A stretch of DNA of 64,000 bases from Bifidobacterium sp. ESL0690 (GCF_029392315.1 NZ_CP113939.1:1302001-1366000); one strand, 5' to 3'. Counted from the stretch's first letter, positions 52,046 to 61,675 are shown. Notes: a model not told the origin generated them from the sequence alone. Numbers and translations: made by a program.

Positions 52046-55024
52046 TTACTCCGCAGGAACGATGGAGACGATCTTCGGGGCCTTGACGATGACCTTGCGC
52101 GGCTCCTTACCTCCCAAGCGGTCGGCAACGGCCTTCAGAGCCATGTCCTTCAGTTCGTCGGGATCGATCGAGGGACTGACCTCGAGTTTAGCGCGAACCT
52201 TGCCCTTGATCTGCACCACAGCGGTGACAGTGTCTTCGCCTACATAGCGCTCGTCGGCCTTCGGCCAAGGCTCGTGTGCCAGAGAATCGGTGTGACCGAG
52301 CTTCGACCAAAGTTCCTCGCAGATATGCGGGGCAATCGGCGAAAGCATGAGAATCAGCGGCTCGACGGCGGCACGCGGCACGGCCTTCAGACCGGTCAGG
52401 TGGTTGTTCAGCACGATGAGCTTGGCGATGGAGGTGTTGGGGCGCATATGCTCCATTTCCTCGGTCACCGCGGCGATGGTGTTGTTCAAGAGCTTCAGCG
52501 TCTTGGCTTCGGGCTCGACATCAGAGACGGTGACCTCGCCGGTGTTCTCATCGACAACGTTACGCCACAACCTTTGCAGGAAGCGCATGCCACCCACGAC
52601 GTTGCGGTCGTTCCACGGGCGGGACTCGTCGAGCGGGCCCATGCTCATCTCGTAGAGGCGGAACGTGTCGGCGCCGTAACGCGCATACATGTCATCCGGG
52701 GTGATGATGTTCTTGAGGCTCTTGCCCATCTTGCCGAACTCACGGTTGGCGTGCTGGCCGTGCCACGTGAACGTCGGCTCTCCGGACTTGTCGGCAGGCC
52801 CCTCCTCCACTTCGGCGGCAGGTACGTACTGGCCACGGTCGTCGGTGTAGGCGTAGGCCTGAATCATGCCCTGGTTGAAGAGCTTGTAGAACGGTTCCGG
52901 CGTGTCGACGTAACCCAGATCGAAGAGAATCTTGTGCCAGAAACGCGAGTAGAGCAGATGCAACACCGCGTGCTCCACGCCACCGACGTAGAGATCGACG
53001 CCACCGGTCTTGCCCGATTCCTTGTTGTGGTTCGGACCCATCCAGTATTCGTATTCCTCCGGATCAACCATATGCTTCGTGTCATTCGGATCGATATAAC
53101 GCATGTAATACCAGCAGGAACCGGCCCAGTTGGGCATGGTGTTGGTGTCGCGGTAGTAAGTCTTCGGTCCATCGCCCAAATCGAGCGTGACCTTGACCCA
53201 GTCGGGATTTCGGCTCAGCGGTGCCTCTGGGTTGCTTTCGGCGTCCTCGGGGTCGAAGGTCTTCGGGCTGTAATCCGGAACATCGGGCAGGTTGATGGGC
53301 AGCATGGAATCAGGCAGCAGATGCGGCACGCCGTCCTCGCCGTAGACGATCGGGAACGGCTCACCCCAGTAGCGCTGACGGGAGAAGAGCCAGTCGCGCA
53401 GACGATAGCTGACGGTGCCTTCACCAGCACCGGCCGATTCGAGCCATGCAGTGACCTTTTCGATGGCGTCGTTGACGCGTAGACCATTCAGATCCAGAGC
53501 GTCGCCTTTGGCCTGCGTGTGCTCGGTCGAGGAATTGATGACGATGCCGTCGTGCGAGACAAACGGCGCCTTGCCCTCGTAATCGGCCAGATCCTCACCG
53601 GAATCAGGCAGAGGCTTGACGGTATAGATAACCGGAAGACCGAACTTCTTGGCGAAGTCATAATCGCGCTGATCGCCACCAGGCACGGCCATGATAGCGC
53701 CGGTGCCGTAGTCCATTAGAACATAATCTGCTGTGAAGAGAGGCAGCTTGTCGCCGGTGATGGGATTGATGGCATAAAGTCCGGTGAAAAGACCGGTCTT
53801 CTCGCCGCCCTCGTCGACGCGATCCTGCGCGGTCTTGGATTCGGCTGCGAGACGATAGGCCTTGATGCCTTCGGCCGGCGTGGCATAACCACCCTTCCAG
53901 CTTTCTGGAGTGTTCTCCGGCCAAGCGGCAGGAGCATCCGCCAGCAAATCATGCTCGGGTGAAACCACGGCGAAGGTGGTGCCGAACAGCGTATCGGGGC
54001 GGGTCGTGTAGACCTCCATATCCCGCTCGCCGTTGGGGGTTTCGACCTTGAAATGCACGGATGCGCCGTGGGATTCACCGATCCAGTTGCGCTGCATCAG
54101 CTTGACCTTCTGCGGCCAGTCGATGATGTCGAGGTCTTCGATGAGACGGTGGCCGTAGGCGGTGATGCGCATGGACCACTGGCGCAGCTCACGCTGGAAG
54201 ACAGGGAAGTTGCCGCGTTCGGACTTGCCTTCGGCGGTCACTTCCTCATTGGCCAGCACCGTGCCGAGGCCCGGGCACCAGTTGACCGGCGACTTGGAGA
54301 TATAGGCCAAACGGAAGTCGTTGAGCACGTCCGCCTGTTCAGCCTCGGTGAGCTCGTCCCATTTCTTACCGGAATCCTCGAAACCGGGAATGGCGCGCTT
54401 GCCGCTCTTGAACTGATCAATAAGTGTGTCGATGTGGCGCGCGGAACCCTTGCCGCCGTCGGGACGGACGAAATCGGGGTCGTACCAGGCGTCGTAGATA
54501 CGCGAGAAAATCCACTGCGTCCAGCGCATGTAGCCGGGGTCGATTGTAGCGAAGGTGCGGCGGTTGTCGAAGCTCAGGCCCATGCGGTGCAGCTGACGGC
54601 GCATGTTGGCGATGTTGGCCTCGGTGGTCACGCGCGGGTGCTGGCCCGTCTGCACGGCATACTGTTCGGCGGGAAGGCCGAAAGCGTCGTAGCCCATGGC
54701 GTGCAGCACGTTTTCGCCTTTCATGCGGTGATAGCGGCTGACCACGTCGGTGGCAAGGTAGCCCAGCGGATGCCCGACGTGCAGGCCTTTGCCAGAGGGA
54801 TACGGGAACATGTCCATCGCGAAGTATGGCGTACGTCCGTCGGCGTGCTTGCCTTTGCCGTCGGTCAGATCACCCTTGACGTTCGCGGCCCAGAAGGTGC
54901 CCTTCTCATCCCACGTTTTTTGCCATTTTTCCTCGATACCCTGCGCCATCTTGGCGTTGTAACGGTATGCCGGAACACTTGAAATATTGGCGCTCGAATC
55001 CGCGCCTTGTTCATTCTCGCTCAT
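52046..55024 (-). CDS. leuS: Leucyl-tRNA synthetase
   Basis: A 992-residue class I synthetase. The HIGH-type motif is FPYPSGKGLHVGHPLGYLATD, the KMSKS motif appears as FGKMGKSLKN, and a CP1 editing domain with TRPDTLFGTTF lies between them. The actinobacterial LeuS zinc-like and anticodon-binding regions fill the C-terminal part, ending VIVKAPKIVSIV. It is transcribed alone, with a terminator after it. Confidence 0.97.
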   Translation of the reverse strand: MSENEQGADSSANISSVPAYRYNAKMAQGIEEKWQKTWDEKGTFWAANVKGDLTDGKGKHADGRTPYFAMDMFPYPSGKGLHVGHPLGYLATDVVSRYHRMKGENVLHAMGYDAFGLPAEQYAVQTGQHPRVTTEANIANMRRQLHRMGLSFDNRRTFATIDPGYMRWTQWIFSRIYDAWYDPDFVRPDGGKGSARHIDTLIDQFKSGKRAIPGFEDSGKKWDELTEAEQADVLNDFRLAYISKSPVNWCPGLGTVLANEEVTAEGKSERGNFPVFQRELRQWSMRITAYGHRLIEDLDIIDWPQKVKLMQRNWIGESHGASVHFKVETPNGERDMEVYTTRPDTLFGTTFAVVSPEHDLLADAPAAWPENTPESWKGGYATPAEGIKAYRLAAESKTAQDRVDEGGEKTGLFTGLYAINPITGDKLPLFTADYVLMDYGTGAIMAVPGGDQRDYDFAKKFGLPVIYTVKPLPDSGEDLADYEGKAPFVSHDGIVINSSTEHTQAKGDALDLNGLRVNDAIEKVTAWLESAGAGEGTVSYRLRDWLFSRQRYWGEPFPIVYGEDGVPHLLPDSMLPINLPDVPDYSPKTFDPEDAESNPEAPLSRNPDWVKVTLDLGDGPKTYYRDTNTMPNWAGSCWYYMRYIDPNDTKHMVDPEEYEYWMGPNHNKESGKTGGVDLYVGGVEHAVLHLLYSRFWHKILFDLGYVDTPEPFYKLFNQGMIQAYAYTDDRGQYVPAAEVEEGPADKSGEPTFTWHGQHANREFGKMGKSLKNIITPDDMYARYGADTFRLYEMSMGPLDESRPWNDRNVVGGMRFLQRLWRNVVDENTGEVTVSDVEPEAKTLKLLNNTIAAVTEEMEHMRPNTSIAKLIVLNNHLTGLKAVPRAAVEPLILMLSPIAPHICEELWSKLGHTDSLAHEPWPKADERYVGEDTVTAVVQIKGKVRAKLEVSPSIDPDELKDMALKAVADRLGGKEPRKVIVKAPKIVSIVPAE

Positions 55025-55197
55025 AAATAGGATTATCGTGGCTCAACTGGACACAGGTCTTCATATTTCCGCAACGTGGTCATGTTGCCGTCAAAAAGAT
55101 AATTTTTACTTAAATCGAAGACCTAACAAATATGAAAACAGCGAAAGGGCCGGATGACGTTTTCCCCTGCGATTCAAAACCGAAGCACTACGCAAGG

Positions 55198-55245
55198 CAA
55201 AAACCGCGCCGGGAAAGGTACCCTTTGCAACAATAGGCGCAAAAC
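55198..55245 (-). terminator. Probable terminator after the amino-acid-binding lipoprotein
   Basis: On the minus strand TTTTGCGCC..GGG and CCC.GGCGCGG arms form a broken stem, followed by TTTTTGCC, 11 bases past the stop of the binding-protein gene. Confidence 0.5.
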
Positions 55246-55255
55246 CTAACCTATC

Positions 55256-56188
55256 TTAATTTTTGAGAGACTGATTCAACGCCGGTTCGGGCATATAGCC
55301 GATGCTTGCTCGCATGGACTTGGCGGCCTTCTGCCACGTGCCGTCCTTGACCATATCGTCGAGAATGGTGTTGATCTTGTTGGTCAGTTCGCCGTTCGAC
55401 GGACGAATCACGACCGCGTGACGGACCTGGGAAACCTGCGCGATGGCTTTGACCAACCCCGCAGAAGAAGACGAATCCTCATCGCCAAGAACGGTGACAT
55501 CGTGCTCGACGACGCTGGAAGCGAGGCCATGCAGAATCGCGGCATCGGCGGCAACGGCATTCGTTTCGCCGACCAGCAGCGCGGTAAGGCACTGCGGGTA
55601 GGTGTCGCGTTCCTGGATTTTCACGGCAGGAATCGCAGAGGCCAATGCGCCCCCGTCGGCCGTTCCCTTGACCGTGCAGATATTCTGATCCTTCAATGAC
55701 GAGACATCAGTGAAATCGTGTTGCAGACGTGTCGGCACCAAAAGCCCCAACGGGTCGGTGAGATAAGGCTTGGACGTACCGAACTGACGGCCGGTGTTGG
55801 ACGTGATGACGGCGGGCAGAGCCGAGACGAACATATCGGCTTTCGATTCCTCCAAAGCGGTCATGGCCGAAGAAACATTGACCGGCTTGTAAATAATCTG
55901 CTTGTGCGCATAGCCGAGTTTTTGGGCCACGTAATGGGCCACTTCGATATCGAAACCGGAATATTTGCCTTCGTGGTCGAGACCAAGCCCGGGCTCGTCG
56001 TTCGCCACGGCAATCGCAATGGTCGGACCTTCGGGAACATTGGCGGAAGGCGGGGTCTGCGTCGGCCCACATGCCGAGGCCGAGAACAGCAGGCCGAAGC
56101 CACACCCCAAGGCGAGCACCGACTTGAAATGCCGGTTCATACTTCTTTTAGCAAGAGGAAAAGCCGATTTCAATCTTGACAATCGCAT
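55256..56188 (-). CDS. Amino-acid ABC transporter substrate-binding lipoprotein, orphan
   Basis: A 310-residue lipoprotein: signal peptide with lipobox Cys40 (SASACGP) and a family 3 solute-binding fold, with SGFDIEVAHYVAQKLGY, ADMFVSALPAVITSNTGR and the C-terminal LDDMVKDGTWQK. It is closest in pattern to glutamate-binding GluB. No permease or ATPase is adjacent. The first ATG overlaps a site made of the corA stop (AAGTAGG), suggesting coupled translation; an internal ATG at 56140 would give a shorter signal peptide. Confidence 0.85.
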   Translation of the reverse strand: MRLSRLKSAFPLAKRSMNRHFKSVLALGCGFGLLFSASACGPTQTPPSANVPEGPTIAIAVANDEPGLGLDHEGKYSGFDIEVAHYVAQKLGYAHKQIIYKPVNVSSAMTALEESKADMFVSALPAVITSNTGRQFGTSKPYLTDPLGLLVPTRLQHDFTDVSSLKDQNICTVKGTADGGALASAIPAVKIQERDTYPQCLTALLVGETNAVAADAAILHGLASSVVEHDVTVLGDEDSSSSAGLVKAIAQVSQVRHAVVIRPSNGELTNKINTILDDMVKDGTWQKAAKSMRASIGYMPEPALNQSLKN

Positions 56189-56195
56189 CCAAAAC

Positions 56196-57164
56196 CTACT
56201 TAAAAAGCTTGGAACGTGTCAACCACCATGCCACAAGGCCGGTGATGACCATGGAAATGGCGATGACGATGAAAAAGCCCCAGCGCGAGTTGGTGAACGG
56301 CATGCCGAACATGCCGTCCTGAAAGTTCATGCCATACATGGAGAAGATCAGTGTCGGGATCGACAGGACGATGGAGATGATGGTGAAAATCCTCATCACA
56401 TTGTTGAGGTTGTTGGAAACGATCGAGGCGGAGGCGTCGGTCATATTCGCAAGAACGCCGCTGTAAATGTTCGCCATCTCGATGGCCTGCTTGTTTTCGG
56501 TGATGACGTCGTCCAAGAGGTCTTCGTCCTCCGGATACTGCTTGATGTGCGTCAGCGAATTGAGTTTTTCGGTCACCCGCAGCTTTTCCATCACGATTTC
56601 GTTGGACTTGAGGCTGGTGGTGAAATAGACCAAGGTCTTCGAAAGTTCGAGCAGCTGCAGGATCTCGCGGTTCTGCATGGAGTGCTGGAGTTTCAATTCG
56701 AGGTTGTCGGAACTGCGGTCGATGATGCGCAGATAACGCAGGTACATCGTGGCGTTGCGATAAAGGATTTGCAATACAAAGCGGGTTTTCATATAGGTAT
56801 TGAACCCGCGGATGGTGCCTTCCATGAAGGGATGAAGCACCGGCGTGTCCTGCATGCAAACCGTGATGATCGTATGCGCCGCAACGATAATCGCCAAAGG
56901 AATCGTTTCGTAATGGTCGCGTCCGTCGCGCTGCTCGACGGTGGGGATGTCGACGATGATCATGGTGTAATCGTCTTCGGAATCGACGCGTGAACGTTCC
57001 TCATCATCCAAAGGTGCACGCAGGTCGGCCAAATCAACGCCGGTCTGGGAGGAAACGGTGGCGAGTTCGACGTCAGTGGGGTTGGACAAACAGATCCATG
57101 AGCCGTTTTCCAACTTGTTTATCTGTTCGACCTGCCCATTGATCGTATTGAACATCCTCAACAT
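56196..57164 (-). CDS. corA: CorA-family magnesium transporter
   Basis: About 322 residues: a large cytosolic alpha/beta domain and a long helix, then two C-terminal membrane helices with the YGMNF signature before the loop (SMYGMNFQDGMFG) and a basic end (TRSKLFK). It forms a homopentameric Mg2+/Co2+/Ni2+ channel. The frame opens at a GTG (57173), but the ATG at 57164 fits better with the purine-rich GGCGGGTGG upstream. The next gene follows by seven bases, so the two are one transcript. Confidence 0.92.
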   Translation of the reverse strand: MLRMFNTINGQVEQINKLENGSWICLSNPTDVELATVSSQTGVDLADLRAPLDDEERSRVDSEDDYTMIIVDIPTVEQRDGRDHYETIPLAIIVAAHTIITVCMQDTPVLHPFMEGTIRGFNTYMKTRFVLQILYRNATMYLRYLRIIDRSSDNLELKLQHSMQNREILQLLELSKTLVYFTTSLKSNEIVMEKLRVTEKLNSLTHIKQYPEDEDLLDDVITENKQAIEMANIYSGVLANMTDASASIVSNNLNNVMRIFTIISIVLSIPTLIFSMYGMNFQDGMFGMPFTNSRWGFFIVIAISMVITGLVAWWLTRSKLFK

Positions 57165-57407
57165 GTCTGCCACCCGCCTTTCGCGTCATTCGCTGTACGG
57201 TTCCCGCAGGAGACGCCGGCTTGCGCGCCGCGCGTCCTGGCCACCGGAACATCTGCCTTCATATGAAGAAGCGCAGACGAAAATCCCGGATTCCTGCTGT
57301 TAACCCAAAATTCAAGAATAACCCCTCGCCGGAACTTTTTGGCCGCACTTTGCGCTTAGCGTCGCACAACGCGCAGCCATGCCGTCCTTCTACCGAGTTC
57401 CTCCGTC

Positions 57408-58247
57408 TCAGACCGTATCCGTGACGGGCAGCGGTGTCATCAATGTCATGCCTTCGTATCGAAGCTCTTGAGGCCCGTTCGACCAGTCGGCGATTGTCGA
57501 GATGGCCGGGCCGCAGTTGTATTCGGCGAGCGTCCAACCATAGCTCCCGTCGGCCTGGCGCCTCGGGTTGAGCGTGGACCAGTAGGCATTGGGAATGTTG
57601 CCGAGCTCGTCGATTTCCGGATCCATATGAAGCAGCGTTTCGACCGTTGCGGCGATGAAGGAGCCGTGGCTCACCAGCATCAAAGTAGTCGGGGTATCAT
57701 CCTGCGAATTCTCATCAAGCAGTTCCAGCACGGCCTTCGCTCCCCTGGCACCGACCTGGGTTCGCGTTTCGACGCCATACTTGGCCTCGCCGCCCTCGTG
57801 TGCGCGCCAGGAACGGTAGGCTTCGGCATCCAGCTCCCTGATTTCCGGGCGTGTCTTGCCTTCCCACTGACCGAAGCTGCGTTCGCGAAGCCGCTTGTCG
57901 AGCGTGACCGGCAGGCCCAGAAGATCGGCGAAAGCATGGGCCGTTTGCGCGGCGCGGAAAAGGTCGCTGGAAATCACCTTCATCCTGCGTTTGCCCGCAG
58001 GTACCTTCTGGTATTCGCTGATATCGCTCTGTTTCGCGGCTCCCGGGCCGGGTTGCGCCAGCAGGTCGGGATTGCCGGCGACGTTGTTGACTTTGGCCCA
58101 GTAGTAGCGTCTGGCCAGCTCGAGACCGGTCTGGTCGACCTGCCACTGGCCAATGATGTCAAGCGGGACATCGATCTGGCCCTGCAGGCGGTGGACGACG
58201 TTATAGGACGTCCTTCCATGACGCAAAAAAATGACTTCGTCAATCAT
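57408..58247 (-). CDS. Histidine phosphatase (phosphoglycerate mutase-like)
   Basis: About 279 residues with the RHG catalytic motif (FLRHGRTSYN, with the phospho-accepting His), the second His in LVSHGSFIAAT, and RERSFGQWEGK between them. The family includes phosphoglycerate mutases and broad phosphatases. The long insert after the first helix and absence of the dPGM length make a phosphatase more likely. I start at the ATG at 58247, with AAAGGAG nine bases upstream. Confidence 0.85.
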   Translation of the reverse strand: MIDEVIFLRHGRTSYNVVHRLQGQIDVPLDIIGQWQVDQTGLELARRYYWAKVNNVAGNPDLLAQPGPGAAKQSDISEYQKVPAGKRRMKVISSDLFRAAQTAHAFADLLGLPVTLDKRLRERSFGQWEGKTRPEIRELDAEAYRSWRAHEGGEAKYGVETRTQVGARGAKAVLELLDENSQDDTPTTLMLVSHGSFIAATVETLLHMDPEIDELGNIPNAYWSTLNPRRQADGSYGWTLAEYNCGPAISTIADWSNGPQELRYEGMTLMTPLPVTDTV

Positions 58248-58377
58248 ATTCATTCACTCCTTTTGCCGGTGAATCCCTGTTGTCTCGACATCCGCATGTG
58301 CGATGTCTCACTGTTTTCATTGTGCCGCACCCCACCGATGAAAGGAACGCCGAGTCGCAAATATGGAATATTGATTA

Positions 58378-59409
58378 TTATCTTCCTAGAATCATCCCTG
58401 CCGCCCACAGCGCGGCTATGGCCAGATACGGCCAGAAATGCGCCTTGCTGATGGCAATGAATTCGCGGATGAACGCGGCCGGCCAGTAATAGCTTTTGGT
58501 GTGGCTGCCGATTCCGTCGGATTTGAGCCCGATTTCTCGCGCGTATTCGCTGGCACGGAACACGTGGTAATCGCTGGTGACCACGGCGACGCGATAAGGG
58601 CACGCCATGCGGTTCTGAGCTGAAACGTAATCGTTCGAAGCGCAACGTTCGTCCATAATCACTTTGCAATTGCGTAGATTTTCGAGCGTGGTGGTGGATT
58701 GATCTTCTTTGATGATGTTGCCGGCCGGCACTCCCCGTTGCTCGACCAGATATCGTTTCATCGCTTCAGCTTCGCTGATTTCCTCATCGGCTCCCTGCCC
58801 GCCTGAAACGATGAACAGGCCACGTCTCCCCTGCCGATTCCATAAATCGACTGCCTTGTCGATGCGCCCTCGCAGCAGCGGCGTGGGTTTTGTGCCTTGC
58901 AAACCGGCCCCGAGAATGACGATGTAATCGTATTGCCTGCGTCTTGGCAGGAAGCGATAAATCGCGGAATACAGCAACAGCGCCGCGAACGTGAAAAAGA
59001 ACCAAAGTCCTTCCAACGCAATGAGCAAGCCTAGGCTCTTACCCCAGCGGGGCGCATTGAAATAAAAAGTCATCGGATACACGGCGACGCAAACCATCAT
59101 CACGAGCGCGAACAAAGCGGGCAAAACCGTGGAAAGCGAGAACCCTTCATGACGGATGACGATGACCGTGTTGATCAGCAGGAATCCGACGACGATAACC
59201 GGCGTGAACGCGGCCACCAGCACTATCGGGATAAACGCCCAATCCCGCCAGAAATCAAGCAACAGCGCGCTCGAAAAGCATAGCACGAACAAGGCGAGCC
59301 ACACAGCGTTGCGGAAACGCCGCGGTTCCTGGATGACGGAGACGACGAGCAGCAGACCGAAGAATACGGCAGGGCCGTACAAAAGCGCTGTCTGCCACCA
59401 ATCAGTCAC
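58378..59409 (-). CDS. YdcF/ElyC-type DUF218 membrane protein
   Basis: A 343-residue protein with about five membrane helices in the first 150 residues. A DUF218 domain follows: YIVILGAGLQGTKPTPLLRGRIDKAV, LFIVSGGQGADEEISEAEAMKRYLVEQRGVP and VVTSDYHVFRASEYAR. Relatives (SanA, ElyC, YdcF) are linked to envelope integrity and cell-wall precursor metabolism without a settled reaction. A last hydrophobic segment ends the protein. It lies upstream of the histidine phosphatase. Confidence 0.85.
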   Translation of the reverse strand: MTDWWQTALLYGPAVFFGLLLVVSVIQEPRRFRNAVWLALFVLCFSSALLLDFWRDWAFIPIVLVAAFTPVIVVGFLLINTVIVIRHEGFSLSTVLPALFALVMMVCVAVYPMTFYFNAPRWGKSLGLLIALEGLWFFFTFAALLLYSAIYRFLPRRRQYDYIVILGAGLQGTKPTPLLRGRIDKAVDLWNRQGRRGLFIVSGGQGADEEISEAEAMKRYLVEQRGVPAGNIIKEDQSTTTLENLRNCKVIMDERCASNDYVSAQNRMACPYRVAVVTSDYHVFRASEYAREIGLKSDGIGSHTKSYYWPAAFIREFIAISKAHFWPYLAIAALWAAGMILGR

Positions 59410-59583
59410 TGTTCGTCTCCCCTATCATTCCCGTATTTTCAACGCCCAGTATGTGCGTTTTATATGTTCAGTACTTTTCGACGTTCTGTATGTTCCTTTG
59501 TTTTCAACGTCTCACGCGTATCAACTTTGCCGTTCTCGCGACCTTTTACCAGCCACAAGAACGGCGAAGCTTCCCCTTGCCGT

Positions 59584-61155
59584 TCAGATCTTGCGTTCGT
59601 TGATATCGGCCAGTCCGGCGACATCACTTGCGTAGAAGCGCGACAGATCTCCGGCGAACTTCTTGATGCTTTCCGGGGCGGTATAGAGCATGTGGCCGGC
59701 CGGATAGTAGGTGAACGCTACGTTACCGCGCAAAGGCTTGGGCAGGGCCATGTGGTCGATGTCGTATTCGGTCTGGTTGAACGGGGTACACAGGTCGTAG
59801 ATGCCGTTGCCGATCATGACCTTGAGCGTCGGCTCGTGCGCAATGGCTGCGGCGAGGTCGGCCGTGACCGTCGGGAACGGGATGTGCGGGCCCCAAGACG
59901 TCTTGGCACCTTCCGGCAGGGTGTGCCACCAGGTCCAGCCTTTGCCCGGTTCCATGGAATCCCAGTCGAAATCGGCGAAGCCGCGGCGTTCATCGGCGCC
60001 GTCCCAGCCGAGTTCGTCACGCAGATAGGCGTTGGCGACGCTGGAATAGGCGGGGTCGAGGAAGCTGTCGTCGACCACGAAGGTCTCTTCCTGCGCGGTA
60101 CGGTCGAGGTCGTAGCCTTTGCTCCGCCCGTCGTAGCGGCCGACGATCATGCCGGTGTTTTCGCCGCTGTCGTGACGCAGCAGTTCCTTGCGGAAACGCA
60201 TATCGACCACGCGCAGATCAGAATCGTAGACGTACTGTTCATCCAGTCCGGTCAGTTCGGCGTAGCGTTTGGCGACATCGCGCTTCGTGACCTCGTCGAT
60301 GGTATCGCCTTGCGCCAAGGCGGCACGCAGCGGGCCGTTGGCGAATTCGCGCGCGGCGTTCAGATGCGTTGCGATATCGACGTCCTGACCCGCCTTGCCA
60401 TGGTAATGGGAGACTGTGGCGAACGTCGGGAAATAGCCGATGTAGAACTGGTCGGAGGTGTCGAACGTATAGGCATAATCCAGGATGTTGGAAATCAAAA
60501 CGAGACCGTTGAGAGCAACCCCGTCCTGCTGAAGCCGGTACGACAACGCCGCCCCGCGCGTGGTGCCGTAGGATTCGCCCAGCACATATTTCGGCGAGTT
60601 CCAACGGTGGAAACGGGTCAGGTAGGCGCGGATGAATGCGCTGAAGCCTTTGACATCGCCGTCGACCGAATAGAGCTCCTTCTTGGCTTTTTCGGCGATC
60701 TGCGAGAACCCGGCGCCCGGGGCGTCGATGAAAACGATATCGGAATACGGCAGCATGGTGTATGGATTGTCTTTGAGACCGTAAGGCGCAGCAGGAACCG
60801 GCGCCGCGTCGGGAATATCGATGCGCTTCGGTCCGAGCGAGCCCATCATCAGGAACGTTGAGGACGAGCCTGGGCCGCCGTTGAAGATGAACGTGATCGG
60901 TCGCGTGGTGTCGGTTTTGCCGGTTTCATCACTCAGTTCGAAGGCCACATAGAAATCGCTGGCAGCAGGCTTCACTTCTTTGGTATCGATCGTGATGGTG
61001 CCGACGGTCGCTTGATAATGAATCGTTTCGCCGTTGAGTTCCATCGTATGTCTTGTCGTGTGCTCGCCTGTCGGACGAAGTTTCGGCTCTGCCGGCTTCT
61101 CGGCTGACGTGTTCTGCTTGGCATCGGTTTGCGCCGACAACGCTTCCTCGTTCAT
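59584..61155 (-). CDS. S10 serine carboxypeptidase-like protein
   Basis: About 523 residues from the ATG at 61155, which has GGAG seven bases upstream; the much longer frame to 61389 runs towards the tRNA and is not needed. The S10 family triad is visible: Ser in YVLGESYGTTRG, Asp in NGIYDLCTPFNQ and His in YYPAGHMLY. The oxyanion segment FIFNGGPGSSS is also present. There is no signal peptide, so it should be cytosolic, which is unusual for classical S10 enzymes but known for bacterial relatives. It probably trims peptides. Confidence 0.88.
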   Translation of the reverse strand: MNEEALSAQTDAKQNTSAEKPAEPKLRPTGEHTTRHTMELNGETIHYQATVGTITIDTKEVKPAASDFYVAFELSDETGKTDTTRPITFIFNGGPGSSSTFLMMGSLGPKRIDIPDAAPVPAAPYGLKDNPYTMLPYSDIVFIDAPGAGFSQIAEKAKKELYSVDGDVKGFSAFIRAYLTRFHRWNSPKYVLGESYGTTRGAALSYRLQQDGVALNGLVLISNILDYAYTFDTSDQFYIGYFPTFATVSHYHGKAGQDVDIATHLNAAREFANGPLRAALAQGDTIDEVTKRDVAKRYAELTGLDEQYVYDSDLRVVDMRFRKELLRHDSGENTGMIVGRYDGRSKGYDLDRTAQEETFVVDDSFLDPAYSSVANAYLRDELGWDGADERRGFADFDWDSMEPGKGWTWWHTLPEGAKTSWGPHIPFPTVTADLAAAIAHEPTLKVMIGNGIYDLCTPFNQTEYDIDHMALPKPLRGNVAFTYYPAGHMLYTAPESIKKFAGDLSRFYASDVAGLADINERKI

Positions 61156-61314
61156 ATCGCGACTCCTTAAAATAATTGTTCGTCTTATTTCCAGCCTAAC
61201 GCAGAGTCGTCTCAATGAAGCTCTAAGACTATGACAGGTGAAGATCAAACCATCAAGCGCACAATCTGACCGGTATCCCCGAAACAACGTCGCTGTTGCA
61301 ACAACAAATGAAAG

Positions 61315-61341
61315 AGGCTTTCGAGAAATACTCGAAAGCCT
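61315..61341 (-). terminator. Terminator after tRNA-Ala
   Basis: AGGCTTTCGAG and CTCGAAAGCCT are exact complements around a five-base loop, seven bases past the tRNA 3' end, followed by CTTTCATTTG on the minus strand. Confidence 0.75.
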
Positions 61342-61347
61342 TAACCG

Positions 61348-61420
61348 TGGAGCTAGGGAGATTCGAACTCCCGACCCCCTCCATGCCATGGAGATGCGCT
61401 ACCAGCTGCGCCATAGCCCC
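61348..61420 (-). tRNA. tRNA-Ala (anticodon GGC)
   Basis: A 73-base cloverleaf on the minus strand: acceptor GGGGCTA/TAGCTCC plus discriminator A, D-arm GCGCAGCTGGTAGCGC, anticodon loop ATGGCAT with GGC, and T-arm GGGAGTTCGAATCTCCC. CCA is not encoded. Confidence 0.95.
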
Positions 61421-61491
61421 GGTCTTGTTTAAGTTATTGCTCCTTGCGAAGCCTTAGATACTTTACAACAAACTCCCCAAATGACCAAACC

Positions 61492-61501
61492 GGCGTGTCG
61501 C
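61492..61501 (-). promoter_or_regulatory. GCGACACGCC element upstream of tRNA-Ala
   Basis: On the minus strand GCGACACGCC ends 71 bases before the tRNA-Ala 5' end. A TAAAGT-like -10 lies about 26 bases after it, the same layout as for tRNA-Asn. Confidence 0.5.
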
Positions 61502-61635
61502 TGAAGACTTGCTTATGGCCACTAAAGGAAGATGGCACAATGGTTTTCAAACGATTACGTATCCCCAAAAGCCAAGATACCAGTCACAAGAAATGACGAA
61601 AATACGAGATATTGAATCGAGAACAAATTCGAGAA

Positions 61636-61675
61636 GGCCGGATTGAATGGCCTGTATAGGTCTTTCAATCCGGCC
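61636..61675 (-). terminator. Terminator after the Ser/Thr/Gly-rich protein gene
   Basis: GGCCGGATTGAA and TTCAATCCGGCC are exact 12-bp complements around a 16-base loop, 56 bases past the stop. The following T-tract is weak (TTCTCGAATTTG). Confidence 0.6.

Noticed and set aside
51926..53482. A 518-residue open frame on the plus strand
   Set aside because: It is antisense to leuS, whose motifs and length are complete. The frame has no family signature and follows the codon pattern of the opposite strand.
55033..55083. A 16-codon open frame ending eight bases before leuS, as a leucine leader peptide
   Set aside because: It has only two leucine codons, a poor ribosome binding site and no terminator/antiterminator pair behind it, so attenuation is not supported.
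55025..55255. A T-box leader before leuS
   Set aside because: I see no AGGGTGGnACCGCG-type core or specifier-loop arrangement; the GGGTACC stretch is explained by the preceding terminator.
59464..60861. A 465-residue open frame on the plus strand
   Set aside because: It lies antisense to the S10 carboxypeptidase with its full triad, and begins in non-coding sequence without a ribosome binding site.
61156..61389. An N-terminal extension of the S10 carboxypeptidase up to 61389
   Set aside because: It would run into the tRNA-Ala gene and its terminator, and the ATG at 61155 has a proper ribosome binding site.
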